Below are positions 34,183 to 44,829 of a DNA stretch of 49,648 bases, piece after piece (positions within the stretch are counted from its first letter, which is position 1; every line of letters starts with the position of its first letter). The DNA is from Cyanophora paradoxa (Eukaryota; Glaucocystophyceae; Cyanophorales; Cyanophoraceae). The notes under the pieces were generated by a model. The model was not told where the DNA came from and searched no databases. It saw only the letters and a program-made list of their open reading frames with translations. The stretch is taken from assembly GCA_004431415.1 (NCBI GenBank), contig QPMI01000323.1, positions 1 to 49,648 of the forward strand, in the 5' to 3' direction. Position numbers and translations under genes: made by a program.

Positions 34183-34244
34183 GAAATTAGTGGATTGACT
34201 CAAAAGTTTCAAAGTTTAATTTGCCAAGTTGGTCCACTAATTTC
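34183..34244. repeat. Hairpin with GAAATTAGTGGA arms
   Basis: The 12-bp arms GAAATTAGTGGA (34183-34194) and TCCACTAATTTC (34233-34244) are exact complements around a 38-nt loop. A third copy, gaattagtgga, lies just upstream at about 34169, so this may be the end of a decayed element. Confidence 0.55.
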
Positions 34245-34775
34245 CGGACGGCGTGGGATCCGGAGCCGAGGGCCGGGCGCCGGGCCGGGGCGGGGGGCGT
34301 CGGGGATACTATGATATCGATGTGGATGGCGTAGCCTCGTAGGGCACGGTAGGGGCAGCGGGCGAGGGCACGGTACGGTAGATCTAGAGCTCCCCCCGGG
34401 CCCGCGTTGTAGAGGCCCCAACCGCAGCCAAAAGGCGTCAAACTTTGAAAATGCATTAATTTGGTGCCGCATTAATATATAGCAATAGTACTAGTACGTA
34501 CTAGTATAGTAGGGGCCCGGGGTACTAGGGGTCCGGGACTTCTATTCGGATCCGGGTCCAAAAACACATTAATATCTGGCGCAATAATTAAGTGCATTAA
34601 TATATATATTACGGTAAGAGCTCGAGTCACTACTGATCATGATCATGATCATGATATCGATTCATGACTCACTAGCAATAGTAGTTAGTACGTAATGAGT
34701 CACGGACCCACGGTGCACGTGCGATCGCGATTCGCGATAGGCTGAGCTCGAGGCTGCGGCCCGTCGGCAGTCACG

Positions 34776-34861
34776 GAAGTCTAACCGTCAAAAAAACTTC
34801 AAATTGACGGTTCGTCTTCCATGCCACGATTTCCCCGCACCCGGAAGACGAACCGTCAAAA
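34776..34861. repeat. Three-armed inverted repeat around TTGACGGTTCGTCTTCC
   Basis: The exact 17-bp inverted repeat is TTGACGGTTCGTCTTCC (34804-34820) and GGAAGACGAACCGTCAA (34843-34859), with a 22-nt loop. A third, diverged arm, GGAAGTCTAACCGTCAAAA (34776-34794), is a direct copy of the right arm. The middle arm could therefore pair with either side and form alternative hairpins. Confidence 0.7.
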
Positions 34862-35362
34862 CTGCCCCAGGACCGTCGGACGCGCGCCCAATTAAAATTG
34901 CCGCCGCGCAGTGCTCTCGCGATCGCCGCTCGGAGCGGCGGAGCCGCGCTGCCGCGGCGCCGGCCCGGCGGCCGGCTGTCGGCCGATCGACGTATCGATT
35001 GCAACTTGCCAGTTGCAACTTGCAAGATCTAGATCTAGACCGTCGGACGTCAATTAATATTTGCAACGTGCCGTCACTGCCGTGATTCCCGTCACGGCGT
35101 GAAGGCCCGTGATCGAACCGTCGGAACGTTCTGTTACCGTAGTACGTACTACCGTAGTACTAGCCAGGACTCCCCAGGCCGAGTAGGCTACGGTATATAA
35201 CCGTATATTATACCGTATATATACGTTCACCGTGGCCATGGCACCGCCGGGCCGTGCCACGGTGGCACGTTTAATTCAACGGTTTTCGCTCTCGACTCTG
35301 TGACCGCGAACAGTCAGTTTGTTCTTCTCTTGATTGGCTCCCGCGTTTTGGGGGGCGGGACT

Positions 35363-35754
35363 TAGGGTTGCCGTGTCCATGGACATGTCAATCAACCCGG
35401 TGGACATGGACATTCGGACACGGACATGTCCGCCGACATGTCCGCGGACATTGAATATTAAATTAAATTAAATTAAATTATATATTAAAAGTGAGGTGGC
35501 GGGGCAGCTTGGGCGAGGCCCCCGGCGACTCCCCGCTGCCCCCCGCCGCTTCCTGAGCACCAGAAACATGCTGCTAACGTTTGCAGTGTTCTGCTAGAGT
35601 GTTTTAAACATGATTTGCACGCGTTTTGGCCTGTTTAGAGGGGTATCCCCCCTAATGTCCACGGACATGTCCACCCGGACCCACGGACATTGACACGACA
35701 TGTCCGCGGACATGGACATGTCAATGTCCGCGGACATCGGACACGGCAACCCTA
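35363..35754. mobile_element. hAT-type MITE, 392 bp, with 8-bp target site duplication
   Basis: The 16-bp perfect terminal inverted repeats are TAGGGTTGCCGTGTCC (35363-35378) and its complement (35739-35754). They are flanked by a perfect 8-bp duplication, GCGGGACT (35355-35362 and 35755-35762). An 8-bp duplication and termini beginning YAGGG are hallmarks of the hAT superfamily. The subterminal 80-100 bp at each end carry many GGACATGTCC/GACATGTCCGCGG repeats in both orientations. The AT-rich centre (about 35455-35490) separates the ends. There is no transposase, so it is non-autonomous. Confidence 0.85.
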
Positions 35755-36252
35755 GCGGGACTCCGGGATCCGAAACTTCGAAATTGAAACCGTTGAACGT
35801 GGAGTATTACGGACTCGGGGTGCACGGTCTTCACGTACTATAGTACTAGTCTATACTGACTCTATAGCTACCGTAAGCCTCGCCGCTGCCTCGGTAAGTA
35901 GTACGGTACTACGCGTGTTGTACCGTACTAGCTAGCAGGTACGCGTACGTATACGTACTAGTAGTAGTCTAGTACTGCTACGGTACGGTTACTACGTATA
36001 CGGTACCGGTGCTCGACCGGACGGAAGATCGATCAATATCATCGGATCAGTAGCCGACGTGCTTCGAAGTTCGCGCCGCTCAGCGGCTTCAACTTGAGTC
36101 AACTCTCACTGAGTCAGCGCCGGAGCGCTAGCGCGGCTCAGCGCGGCTGATCTAGATCTCTGCCAGCGCTTGCAATTGCAAGTGGGATTCCGGGACGCAC
36201 ACACGTCGCACAGTCGACGCCCAGACCTGCGGGTTCTGATAGCGCATCCGTT

Positions 36253-39012
36253 ATGCAGCTGCAGCGCGGCCATCGGAAACGAGCTGCGGCGGACGCGGCG
36301 ATAGGCATTTGTCCGTATACGTACATAAAAGAGGAGCTCAGTGATATCGACAGCGATGCGGATTCAAGTCCGGCCAGCCGCTCGCTTTCCCCTTGGCGGG
36401 GCCGAGGATTGGATGGCGTGCGGATGTCGATGGCGGACGGCTTAAGCTTTGATCATGACTCTACCTTCGTGCTCCTCCACAGAGACGTACGTCCAGATTT
36501 GTCTGTATGGACGTCGAACGCCCGAATTTCTGACTGGTTCTGCTCAGGGAACCTCGTACGGAGCCCGTGCGCATGCATCCCTCACACGCCACAGCATATA
36601 CATATTTACGTGTTATACGTTATAATCAGACAGAGACTCTTACAATCACGTCTTTGAACCGCTTAGAAATTAATGCGGCCGAATGAAAGACGGCTTCATT
36701 ATACTCTTTCAAACTTTCATTGTTTACGGCGCGCATTCGAAATTCAACTGACTTCGTCATGTTCTCAGAGTTCGTCGAAATGCCATACTCTCTTGTCTCT
36801 CCGGATGGCGCGGACTCCGATGTGGGGGCTCGGGAGCCTCACACACAGGCGCTGGACCGGACCACCCGCTATGAGCTCCTCACCACCCGGTTCGAAATCG
36901 ATTGGGATTCCACGGCCCCGCTCACTTGCACATGAGCCTTCCTGACGCTCTAATCTCGAAGGCAATACAAGCTGCGCTTGAGGGATCAAAGCGCCATTGG
37001 CGCGTGGGTCGGGCTCCGGTTACGCATCTCGCTAGCATACCAAGGTGCGTTGATTGGCCAAGTTGAATCTCGATGTCTATCCAAATAAATTGCTCCCAAC
37101 CACGCGCAGACGATGGAAGCCCGGTCACGCATGCTGTTCGTCCGGACAAGCCGGTCTGTCCGCCATGCCCACGGGTGTAGATTCGTGATGTCTCTGAGCT
37201 TCCGATCAGGCGAAATACGGGAGGAAGAAGCGCCTCCAGCAGGCCGCAAAGCGTGCGCAGTTTTGCCCACGTCGCGCTGCTCTCCGCTTTGAGCGTGACA
37301 GGCGTTGCGCAGGCGCCGTGGAGAGCGGCGGGAGATCGCAGACTGGCTCGATCGCGAACGACGGGTGCACACCAGCGCCTGCGGATCTGGCCATGGAGCT
37401 CGAGCTCGAGGGGACCGTCGACGACGAGGAGGCGAGCTCGAGCCGGCAGGACGAGGACGGCGGCCCGCTCCTCGAGTTCGAGGTCGGTGCAGGCGGCTCG
37501 AATCATGCGCTGCGGAACGCCCGCCAAGCCCGCCAGGCGAGCGAGCGCGCTACTCAATCCGCCCTTCGGCCTGTCGCGTCGGGCAGCTGACCTTCAAACC
37601 AGGTCTTTGTGACAATGGGGGAGACGGGCGAAATCAGGGAAACGTTCGGAGTTATTGCTAGCACGGTCGGCAGTCTACTCGATCTTTTTCGGACCGAATT
37701 GCTTTGAATTTCGCGTGTGTCGCTGAGTAAATCAATGTCGCATGCGCAGTTTCGGCACGATAAGAGACCTTTCGAGTTGCGCGTTGATGTTGTCGACGGT
37801 GATGGACTGGGCGTCGAAGTCGCGCCCGAGATTCGCGGGATGATCGAGATTGTGACGCGGGCCCACAAACACGCCGGCGGGGCCGCCGCCGCCGCGGTTG
37901 TTCCCATCAAGTCGGAGAGTGCGCCGAAACCCCTGCCATACCAGCTGAGCATGCGCTGATCGTTCAACTTGCAATTACACGTACCAGGTTCTCGCGCGCG
38001 TGGCTGCAAGCGGGCAAAGCGGCATCACGGCAAGCCGACGGCTGCGTCGACGTCGAGCTCCGACCGCGAATCCACGTGCGCAGTCAAGGTCGCGAAGGCT
38101 GCGGTCAAGCGCGAGGCGCCGGACACGCCCTCGCCCGCGTGCACGCTTGGAGACGATCGCGAGGCGCCATGCGCGTCGCCGGCGGCCGTTTCTGGTCGCG
38201 CTGTAGTGACCGCCGTCGCCGTAGCGAAACCGAAGGCGCCCGGCTGCACCAACATCGTCCGCGTCTGCGCCAAGCCCAAGGCCACCGCTGACAGCGCCGA
38301 GAAGCCTCAAGTGACCCGGGCGGCCCGTGAAAGTTCGGAATCGCCCCCCAAATCAATTAAACGGCAATGGCTGACGACGGCGGCGCGCGCCCCCGCAGTG
38401 ACTGTGCCTGCGACTCCCGTGTTCCCCTGGACATGCATATGGGGAGGCGACACTGTGCCCGGGTCGATGCCGGGGGCGCATGCGCACGCAAAGGCGGCGA
38501 GCGCGTCGGCGTCGGCGTCAGAGACGGGGAGCCGGCCGGGGAGCCCCCTCTCGCCGGGCGCCTGCTCGGTCGCCTCGGGGGCGGGGGCCGACGCGGAGGC
38601 GGCCTCGAGCTCGATGGCGACGCGGGCGGGGACGGGGTGCGGGGGGGCGAGCCCGTGCGCGTGGGCGGGGACGGAGGCGGGCGAGGCGCTCGACGAGAAG
38701 GCCCTCGCCGCCGCCCTCGCCCTCCTCACCGCCGACCCCGTCTTCGCCTCCCTCGCCCCCCTCGCCCTCGACGCCCCCCACGGCCACCCCGCCCTCGCCC
38801 CCTCCCTCCCCATCCCCGTCCCCATCCCCGTCCCCATCCCCGTGCCCCTCGCCCCGGCGGCCCTGGCCCCGCCCTACCGCGGCCTCTGCTGCTCCCCGAG
38901 CGTCGAGTACGCCGTCGGCGACTTCCTCGCGCCCCTCTTCGCCCCCCCGGCCACCGGCCCCCGCCGCCCCTCCTTCTCCCGCCTTTCGCCCCTTCTCCCT
39001 CTCCAGACCTAG
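36253..39012 (+). CDS. Uncertain low-complexity gene(s), possibly a nuclear regulatory protein
   Basis: Function not recognised and structure not resolved. ATG 36253 opens MQLQRGHRKRAAAD and TYIKEELSDIDSDADSSPAS, up to a possible donor GTACGT at 36487. Protein-like pieces follow: YELLTTRFEIDWDS (about 36870-36915), SLPDALISKAIQAALEG (about 36932-36985, donor AAG/GTGCGT at 37045), the acidic EGTVDDEEASSSRQDEDGG (about 37405-37465), and FELRVDVVDGDGLGVEVAPE with IRGMIEIVTRAHKHAGG (about 37770-37880). The final long open frame (37969-39012, no ATG at its left end) is Ala/Ser/Pro-rich, carries a PIPVPIPVPIPVP repeat and ends LLPLQT-TAG. Sumoylation-like PsiKxE motifs recur: IKEE, IKSE, VKRE. Codon use is much less GC-biased before about 38.4 kb than after. 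It could be two or more genes or partly noncoding. Confidence 0.35.
38811..38848 (+). repeat. CCCATCCCCGTC 12-bp repeat
   Basis: Three tandem copies of a 12-bp unit encode Pro-Ile-Pro-Val repeats in the C-terminal low-complexity region of the 36-39 kb gene. Confidence 0.7.
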
Positions 39013-40010
39013 AGTCCGGCAGCACCGATCGCCTCCGCGCTCCACCCGTGGCCCTGAGCTCCACTAGTACTCGCACTTGCCCAGTTTCACTACTTGCTTC
39101 AATTTCGCTAGGAATATTAATCTAGTAGTGTAGTCTGTGAGGGATGTTTTTCGTTTAGCTTGATGTAGTACCAATGTGTCGTTTCTTCGTCTTAAGTTAT
39201 GATATTACAACGATAGTGCGATCTACGATTTTCAGGCTCTTTCGAAACTTCTCGCCCAGGGAGTCCTTGACGACGAGTTGCACGTATACGTAGCCAAATC
39301 TTTTTCTAAAACCCCCGGACGTCGACGGCTTTGCAGTGAGATCTTTCTCTTAAAATTAGTAATTCGAGATGATTTATTTTCATGACCATGACCAAACGGT
39401 GCCACGGTGTATTTGTGATGTATTGCCAGATCGCTAGCGCCTAGTCATTCTTTTTTACCTACAAGTGCACGTGACTGCGGTGGGGAGAATCCCCCGTGAT
39501 TATTCGCTCATCCGAGCACATGTACAAATTAACAGAACTTACAAAATACAATTACCGTAGTACACGTCACGGCGCACATGTACACGATATATGCTGCATA
39601 TATAATTATTCATCATAAATATAGCGCTGGACATCATGGCCCATATCATAGTATGCGCATTCCGAACTTCTCGAATTCTCGAATTCGAACTGGGCCGGCG
39701 CGGCGCCACTGCCATGTGCACTGGGCCACATGCATGCGCGTGCACGAACTCTAGATCTCCTCAGCCTCAGCGAGCCGCAGGCCCGCAGCTCATTATTAGA
39801 GTGCCGGCCGCAGTGCAGCTCATGATCAGCCTCAGTGGCGGCTCGCGGCGACTGGCCCCGCCGGCCGGCGACCCCTCCCCGCAGTCAGGCTATCGCGGTT
39901 CACGCCTCCCTTGGACGCGACAGGGCCCAGAGCGGCATAAGAACGGGGATCTAGTTTTCGAGCAGACGTCTACTAATACAACTAATGCGCATCGTCAGCG
40001 GCGCGCTGCC
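39013..40010. other. Intergenic region, no gene supported
   Basis: Convergent 3' intergenic space between the uncertain plus-strand gene and the minus-strand anoctamin. The left 700 bp are AT-rich with long A/T runs and no open frame of note. A GC-richer part follows from about 39.68 kb. I see no tRNA, repeat array or transposon ends. Confidence 0.45.
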
Positions 40011-43000
40011 TCAGTTCTCGAGCTCCGAGTCCTCCTCGGTGGCCACGTCGTCCTTGACCTCCTGCGAGGGGGGTGAGGGCGGCCGGGGGCGCGCGCGGGG
40101 GACGTGGGGGGCGGCGGGATGCGGACCTGCCCGATGGTGGGGGCCATCGCCGCCGGGTCGTCGTCCACGAGGACGGAGCCGGCCGCCAGCGCCCGCGCCT
40201 GCCGCCGCAAGCAGGGGTCAGCGGGCGCGGGGCAGGCGGGGTCGAGGGGAGGGGGGGGGTCCGCGGGCGCACGGCCTTCTCGTTCTCGAGCTGGACGATC
40301 TTGCGGGCGCGCGCGGCGTCCACCCGCACGTGCGTCGGCGCGTCCTTGATGAAGTACTGCCCGCCCCGGGGGTGAGGCGCCGCGGGCGGGGGCGGCGGGG
40401 CGGGGGCGGGCGGGCGGGCGGGCCTCGACGGCGGCGCGGAAGACGAAGACGAGGTGCTCGGCGAGGGTGCAGAGGACGAGCTTGACGAAGAAGGGGTGGT
40501 CCACCGCCCGCGCCGCCAGCCACTCGTCCAGCTCCCGCGACGTGAAGCAGATGATCCCCACCTGCGCGCCCCGTCCCGCCGACTCAGGCGCCGCCCACGG
40601 GGCGGCTGGGGCGGGGGCTGGGGCGGGGGCGCGCGTTGATGATGACGGCGATGGTGGAGAGGAACTTGAGGATGTCGAACCAGCGCCCTGCGCCGCCCGC
40701 CCCTCAGCCCCGCCGCCCCGCCGCGCGCTCGAGGTGCGCACCGATGGTGGCCGCCCCGCGGTGGAAGGGCCGCTGCGTGTCCCGCAGCATGTGCAGCACG
40801 TCGAGCTTGAACTGCGCGGGGCGGGCGTCGGCGGGGCGGGGCGGGGCGGGGCGGGGCGGGGGGACCTTGATGAGGTTGTAGGCGAGGAGCATGGCGGGGG
40901 CCACGGGGAAGGCCGCCGCGAAGAGCGTGATCACCCCGAACTGGATCGCTGCGCCCCACGCCCCGCTCGCCCCGCCCCCGCCCCCCGGCGATGCGCCCCG
41001 GGGCGGGGGGCGGCGCGCGGGGGCGGCTAGCCGGCTGGCGTGGGCGCCCTCAAGCCGCGCGCCCGCACGCCGGCCCGCCCCGCCCGGCGGCGCGGGAGGC
41101 GCACAGAGCTCGAGGAAGGATGCGAGGGTGCCCGGGTGGCGCCGCTGGAAGCTCTCCAGCTCGCACCGCGGCACGCGCCGCGCCGCCGTCTTGCCCCGCA
41201 TCTGCCCCAGCGTCACCAGCGCCAGGATCTGCCGCCGGGGCCGTCAGGGAGCGGGGGGAGGCGGCACGGGGAGGCCCGGCGCCGCGCCCCGGGGGCCCCC
41301 GCGCGCCTTCTGCTTGAAGGGAAGGTTCTCGTCGACGAGGGTGCCCAGCATGAGGCGCAGGTTGAAGAGGACCTGCAGCGCCACCCTGCGCCCCGCCCGC
41401 CCCGCCCCGCCGCCCCACCTCAGCGCCCCCACACCTCCACGCCCCGCCCTCTCTCCCCTCGCCACTGCGCCCCGGGGCGGGGCGGGCGCACGGGGTGACG
41501 AGCTCGTAGATCATATTGCCGGCGACGGAGAAGACGTAGACCGATGCGAGCACGCTGCGCGCGAGGCGGCGTCCGGGCGGGTCAAGCGCGAGCGGCAGCC
41601 GGCCCCTCCGCCCCTCTTCATCGCAGCCGCGGGGGAGCAGCTAGCCCCGGTGGGCGGGGCGGGGAGGGGTGCGGGAGGTTCGATGGGCGGCGAGAGGCGG
41701 GTGCGGGGGCACCGCTGGAGCTCCTGCATGCAGTTGGGGGGCGTCCCGGGCGTCCCGTCGATCGTCGACATGCACTGCTCCTTCCGCCCGAAGAAGACCG
41801 GCTCCGCCTGCCCGCCCCGCCCCCCGGCCGCGTGAGAGCCCGAGGGGGAGGAGAAGGGGGACCGGCCCTCTCTCGCGCGCCTGCTTGACGAAGGCGACGT
41901 AGAAGAAGCAGACGTACGTGTTCACGAACTGAGGGGCGGCCGCATCGTCAGGGCGGGGCGGGGCGACCGGCCAGCTGGCTGGCTAGCGGCCCGCGCCTGG
42001 AAGACGAAGCGCTTCGAGATGAGCGAGTTCTCGTACTCGGACTGCGTCCGGTGGTTCTCTGCAGCCGCCGGCCCCGGCCCGCGCCGCGCGTCAGGGGGAG
42101 GCGGGCCGGCGCCTCCTCCGAGGGATGGGGGGGAGGGGGGAAGGGGGGGGGGGGGGGGGGGGCGGGGCTGGGGCTGGGTGGGGCAGACCGGCGGCGGTGA
42201 GGCGGGCGGAGATGGGGTTGAAGATGGCGTTCGAGGTCTGCGGCGGGGCGGCGGGGCGCCACTGTGAGCAAGGAAGGGGAGAGCACGACGCGCGGCCTCC
42301 CCGGGGGCCCCCTCTGCCTGGCCCCGGGGGCCGTGCGGACCTGGAGGAAGACCCAGTAGACGAAGCCGAGGAGGTACGCCGCGTGGCTCCGCTTCATCAC
42401 CCTGCGGCCCCCGACGCTCGGCCCCGCAGCGAGCCCAGGCGCGGGCGCCCCGCCCCCGGCCGGCTCACCGGCGGGCGGTGACGCGGAGGGCGAGGAGCGA
42501 GAGGCCGATCGCCGCGGCGATCACGAGCTGCGCGCGGCGGCGGCGGCGATCGGCGACCGGCCTCGTCTCGTCGCTGGGCGCCGCGCGGGGGCGGCCAGGG
42601 GCGGCGGGGCGCGCACCCCCGTGACGACGATGAGCCAGGACTTGACGACGTTGCGCATGTCCTTCTCCCCGCACTTCGTCATGATCAGCCGCTGCGCCGC
42701 CGCACGCCGCCGCGTCAGGGGGTCGCGAGGGGGCCCAAGGAGGGGGGGCGCTCCGCTGGGGTCTGCGCTGGGCCCAACCGCCCGTTCCGACTATCGCGGG
42801 GCGGTGCGGGGCCGGCACCTGCGGGAGCCCCATCGCGTCCTCGTCGATGTCGTCGAGGGGTACCCAGTCCCCGTCCTGCCGGCTCGCCTCTCAGGGGAAC
42901 GCCCGGACGGGGGCGCGGGAAGGGGCCGGCCGGAGGCCCGCACTTTCGACCAGAACCCCTTGCGCATCTTGCCCTTGTAGTCCGGCCGCACGCGCTCCTG

Positions 43001-44795
43001 CAGGGAGGGCCCAAGCGTGGGCGGGGACACCAGGCGGGCGAGCAGGCGACCGGCCGGAGCGCGGCCCGGCGGGGGGCGGGCGGGGCGGGGCGCACGCGGT
43101 AGCTGTAGTTGACCTGGTTCCACGCGTACGCGGCGCTCGCCTGCCGCCGCTTCCACATCTCCAGGAAGAAAGTCACTGCCGGCGCCACCCCAGCGTCCGG
43201 CCCGGCGCGACGGAGGGGCGAGGGCGCCCCGCACGCACCGGCGATGGCGAGGAAGAGGCAGTAGAAGGGCGTGCCCGGCCCGTCGTAAGAGTAGGCGCGC
43301 ACCGTGCGCCACCCGCTCTCGCCCCACGGCCGGATGCGCTGCCGGCGAGCGGGGCCCGTCGGCCGCGGGGGGCGGGGCCCTCCCCCGCGCCCCGTAGCCC
43401 CGCACCTGGGGCTCGGCGAGATCGGTGTACTGGAAGTAAGCGGCGACGACTCCGACGATGCCGACGAAGAAGAGGAACGAGTTGTAGAAGCCTGCGCAAC
43501 GGGCTCACCGGAGGCGCGCCGGGGTGCCGCGGCGAGGCGGAGCCGCCCGGGGGTACCGCACCAACAAACTTGAAGTAGAGAGCGAACTGCTCTCCGAAGT
43601 ACTGCGCGGGGCGTCGGGCGGATCGCCGGGGCGGCGGCGGCGGCGGCGGGGCCGGCGGCGGGTGGGGCGGCAGACCTCGCGGATCTCGTCGAAGGGCTGA
43701 GGCGAGAAGAAGGACCAGAGCCAGTGCTTGGTGAGCCACTTCTGCTTTGCGACGTGGTGCAGGGCGAAGTAGGCCTTCACCTGCGGGACGCGACCGTTAG
43801 CGCGCCGCGCCGCCCGCCCGCTCCCGCTCCTGGCGCTGCGGCCCGAGGAATGCGAGCGGGACCAGACCTTCCTCTCGTGCACGAGCTCGTCGATGTCTGC
43901 GCGGATTCATTCAGACGCGGCTGGGCGCGCGGGGTGGCTGCAGCAGCGCACTGCTGATGCCGGCGCCGCCGTCGTGCTTGGGCGTCTCGATGGTCCACTG
44001 GACGATGCGCAGGCGCTCGCCTATATTGAAGAAGTGGCTCCCGTCGCCAGCAAACCGATGCTTCGTTGCCCGCGTGAACGTGTCGTAACCTCCGCCGAAG
44101 GTCGGCTGCGACCGCAGTCATGGCAAGGCGAGGCGGGCGGCGGGCGGCGGGGCGGGCCTTCATCTTCATGCCGAGTGCCATCTTCTCGGCCTTCTCCTCC
44201 AGCACAGCCTGGTCGGCGCTGACCTTAATAAAGATGTGCTTCTCCGTGACCACCTTCTTGGTTAGCAGGCCGCTTTCCCTGCGCAGCAGTCGGCGACCGC
44301 GGCGCCGGGAAAAGCGCCGCTACGTGCGCACTTGATGGCCCGGATGATGCCGCGTCGCACGTTGTTCATGTCCTGCGCCTCCTGGGACCAGAGCACGGAG
44401 CGGTTCGGCTTCTTGAACATCAGCACGACGTCCCAGATGATCGCTGGGTCGTAGTCCTGTCGGAACTCGAAGTTCGCCTGCTTCGTCTGCAGCTCGCCGA
44501 CGATGTCCCTGCCCTTCATCGCGCGGGCGCCCTTCTCCTGTTCGAGCTTGTTGAGTTGAATCGCGGCGGCCTTCCCTTGCCGAACGAGCTCCTCGAGACG
44601 CAGCGTTTCACGCTTGATATCTTCCTTTGAGAGGTTCGGAGCCGCCCCGTAGAACTGTTGTTGGCCGGGCGGTCGCAACGGTGGCTGGTCGTAGGCCGGC
44701 TGCTGCGTGTACTGCACTGCGGGCTGCCCATACGGCTGCATCGGCGGCGGTGGCCGGCCCGGCGGCGGCGGTGGAGGCGCGCGCCCGCCGTACAT
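40011..44795 (-). CDS. Anoctamin (TMEM16) family channel/scramblase
   Basis: Anoctamins are membrane Cl- channels and/or lipid scramblases, often Ca2+-gated. ATG 44795 opens a Pro/Gln-rich tail (MYGGRAPPPPPPGRPPPPMQ), then IIWDVVLMFKKPNRSVLW. Exon 1 (44795-44331) is spliced over a 52-bp intron to ESGLLTKKVVTEKHIFIKV, the cytoplasmic dimerisation-type domain. Later exons read HWLWSFFSPQPFDEIREYFG, FYNSFLFFVGIVGVVAAYFQ, VTFFLEMWKRRQASAAYAWN, VPLDDIDEDAMGLP, LTAENHRTQSEYENSLISKR followed by FVFQFVNTYVCFFYVAFVKQ, FLELC, IQFGVITLFAAAFPVAPAML, NLIKFKLDVLHMLRDTQRPF, WFDILKFLSTIAVIINAQ, FTSRELDEWL, LAEHLVFVFRAAVEA and a cytoplasmic tail ending TEEDSELEN-TGA (40013-40011). All hallmarks of the family appear in order. 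Several Ca2+-ligand positions are changed (see finding). About 20 short introns are estimated by eye. Confidence 0.85.
42143..42162. repeat. Poly-G/poly-C tract
   Basis: A run of about 20 G (poly-C on the coding strand) in an anoctamin intron, just upstream of a 3' splice site. Comparable poly-C runs occur near 4530-4550, 4640-4660, 10480-10500, 11690-11710, 18155-18198, 28755-28775, 28980-28997 and 29737-29752, mostly as intron pyrimidine tracts. Length is prone to sequencing error. Confidence 0.7.
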
Positions 44796-44829
44796 TGCTG
44801 TACCCAGGTGGCTGGGGGTACACGTTGCG
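44796..44829. promoter_or_regulatory. 34-bp head-to-head gap between anoctamin and SDR starts
   Basis: The minus-strand anoctamin ATG (44795) and the plus-strand SDR ATG (44830) are separated by 34 bp only. Any transcription start for either gene must therefore lie inside the other gene's first exon or 5' UTR, unless one start is misassigned. The gap contains gtacccagg and gggggtacac but no recognised core element. Confidence 0.5.

Larger units (their letters stand above)
30804..36252. other. Gene-poor AT-richer island
   Basis: About 5.4 kb with no supported gene. Composition, absence of GTGCGC/GCAG-flanked open exons, and dense palindromes, hairpins and transposon-like ends set it apart from both flanks. 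Sub-features are listed separately. The parts at about 31.4-32.2 kb and 32.2-34.1 kb are GC-rich but show no recognisable protein. Short open frames there (for example minus strand 32475-33104) have no protein-like features and start with non-ATG codons or low-complexity sequence. Confidence 0.55.

Noticed and set aside
35380-35750. p53-like or other transcription-factor array from GGACATGTCC repeats
   Set aside because: The repeats are confined to a transposon bounded by terminal repeats and an 8-bp duplication, so transposase binding is the simpler explanation.
36885-36900. Isolated B-box-like ggttcgaaatc
   Set aside because: No cloverleaf can be built around it; it lies in a protein-like segment.
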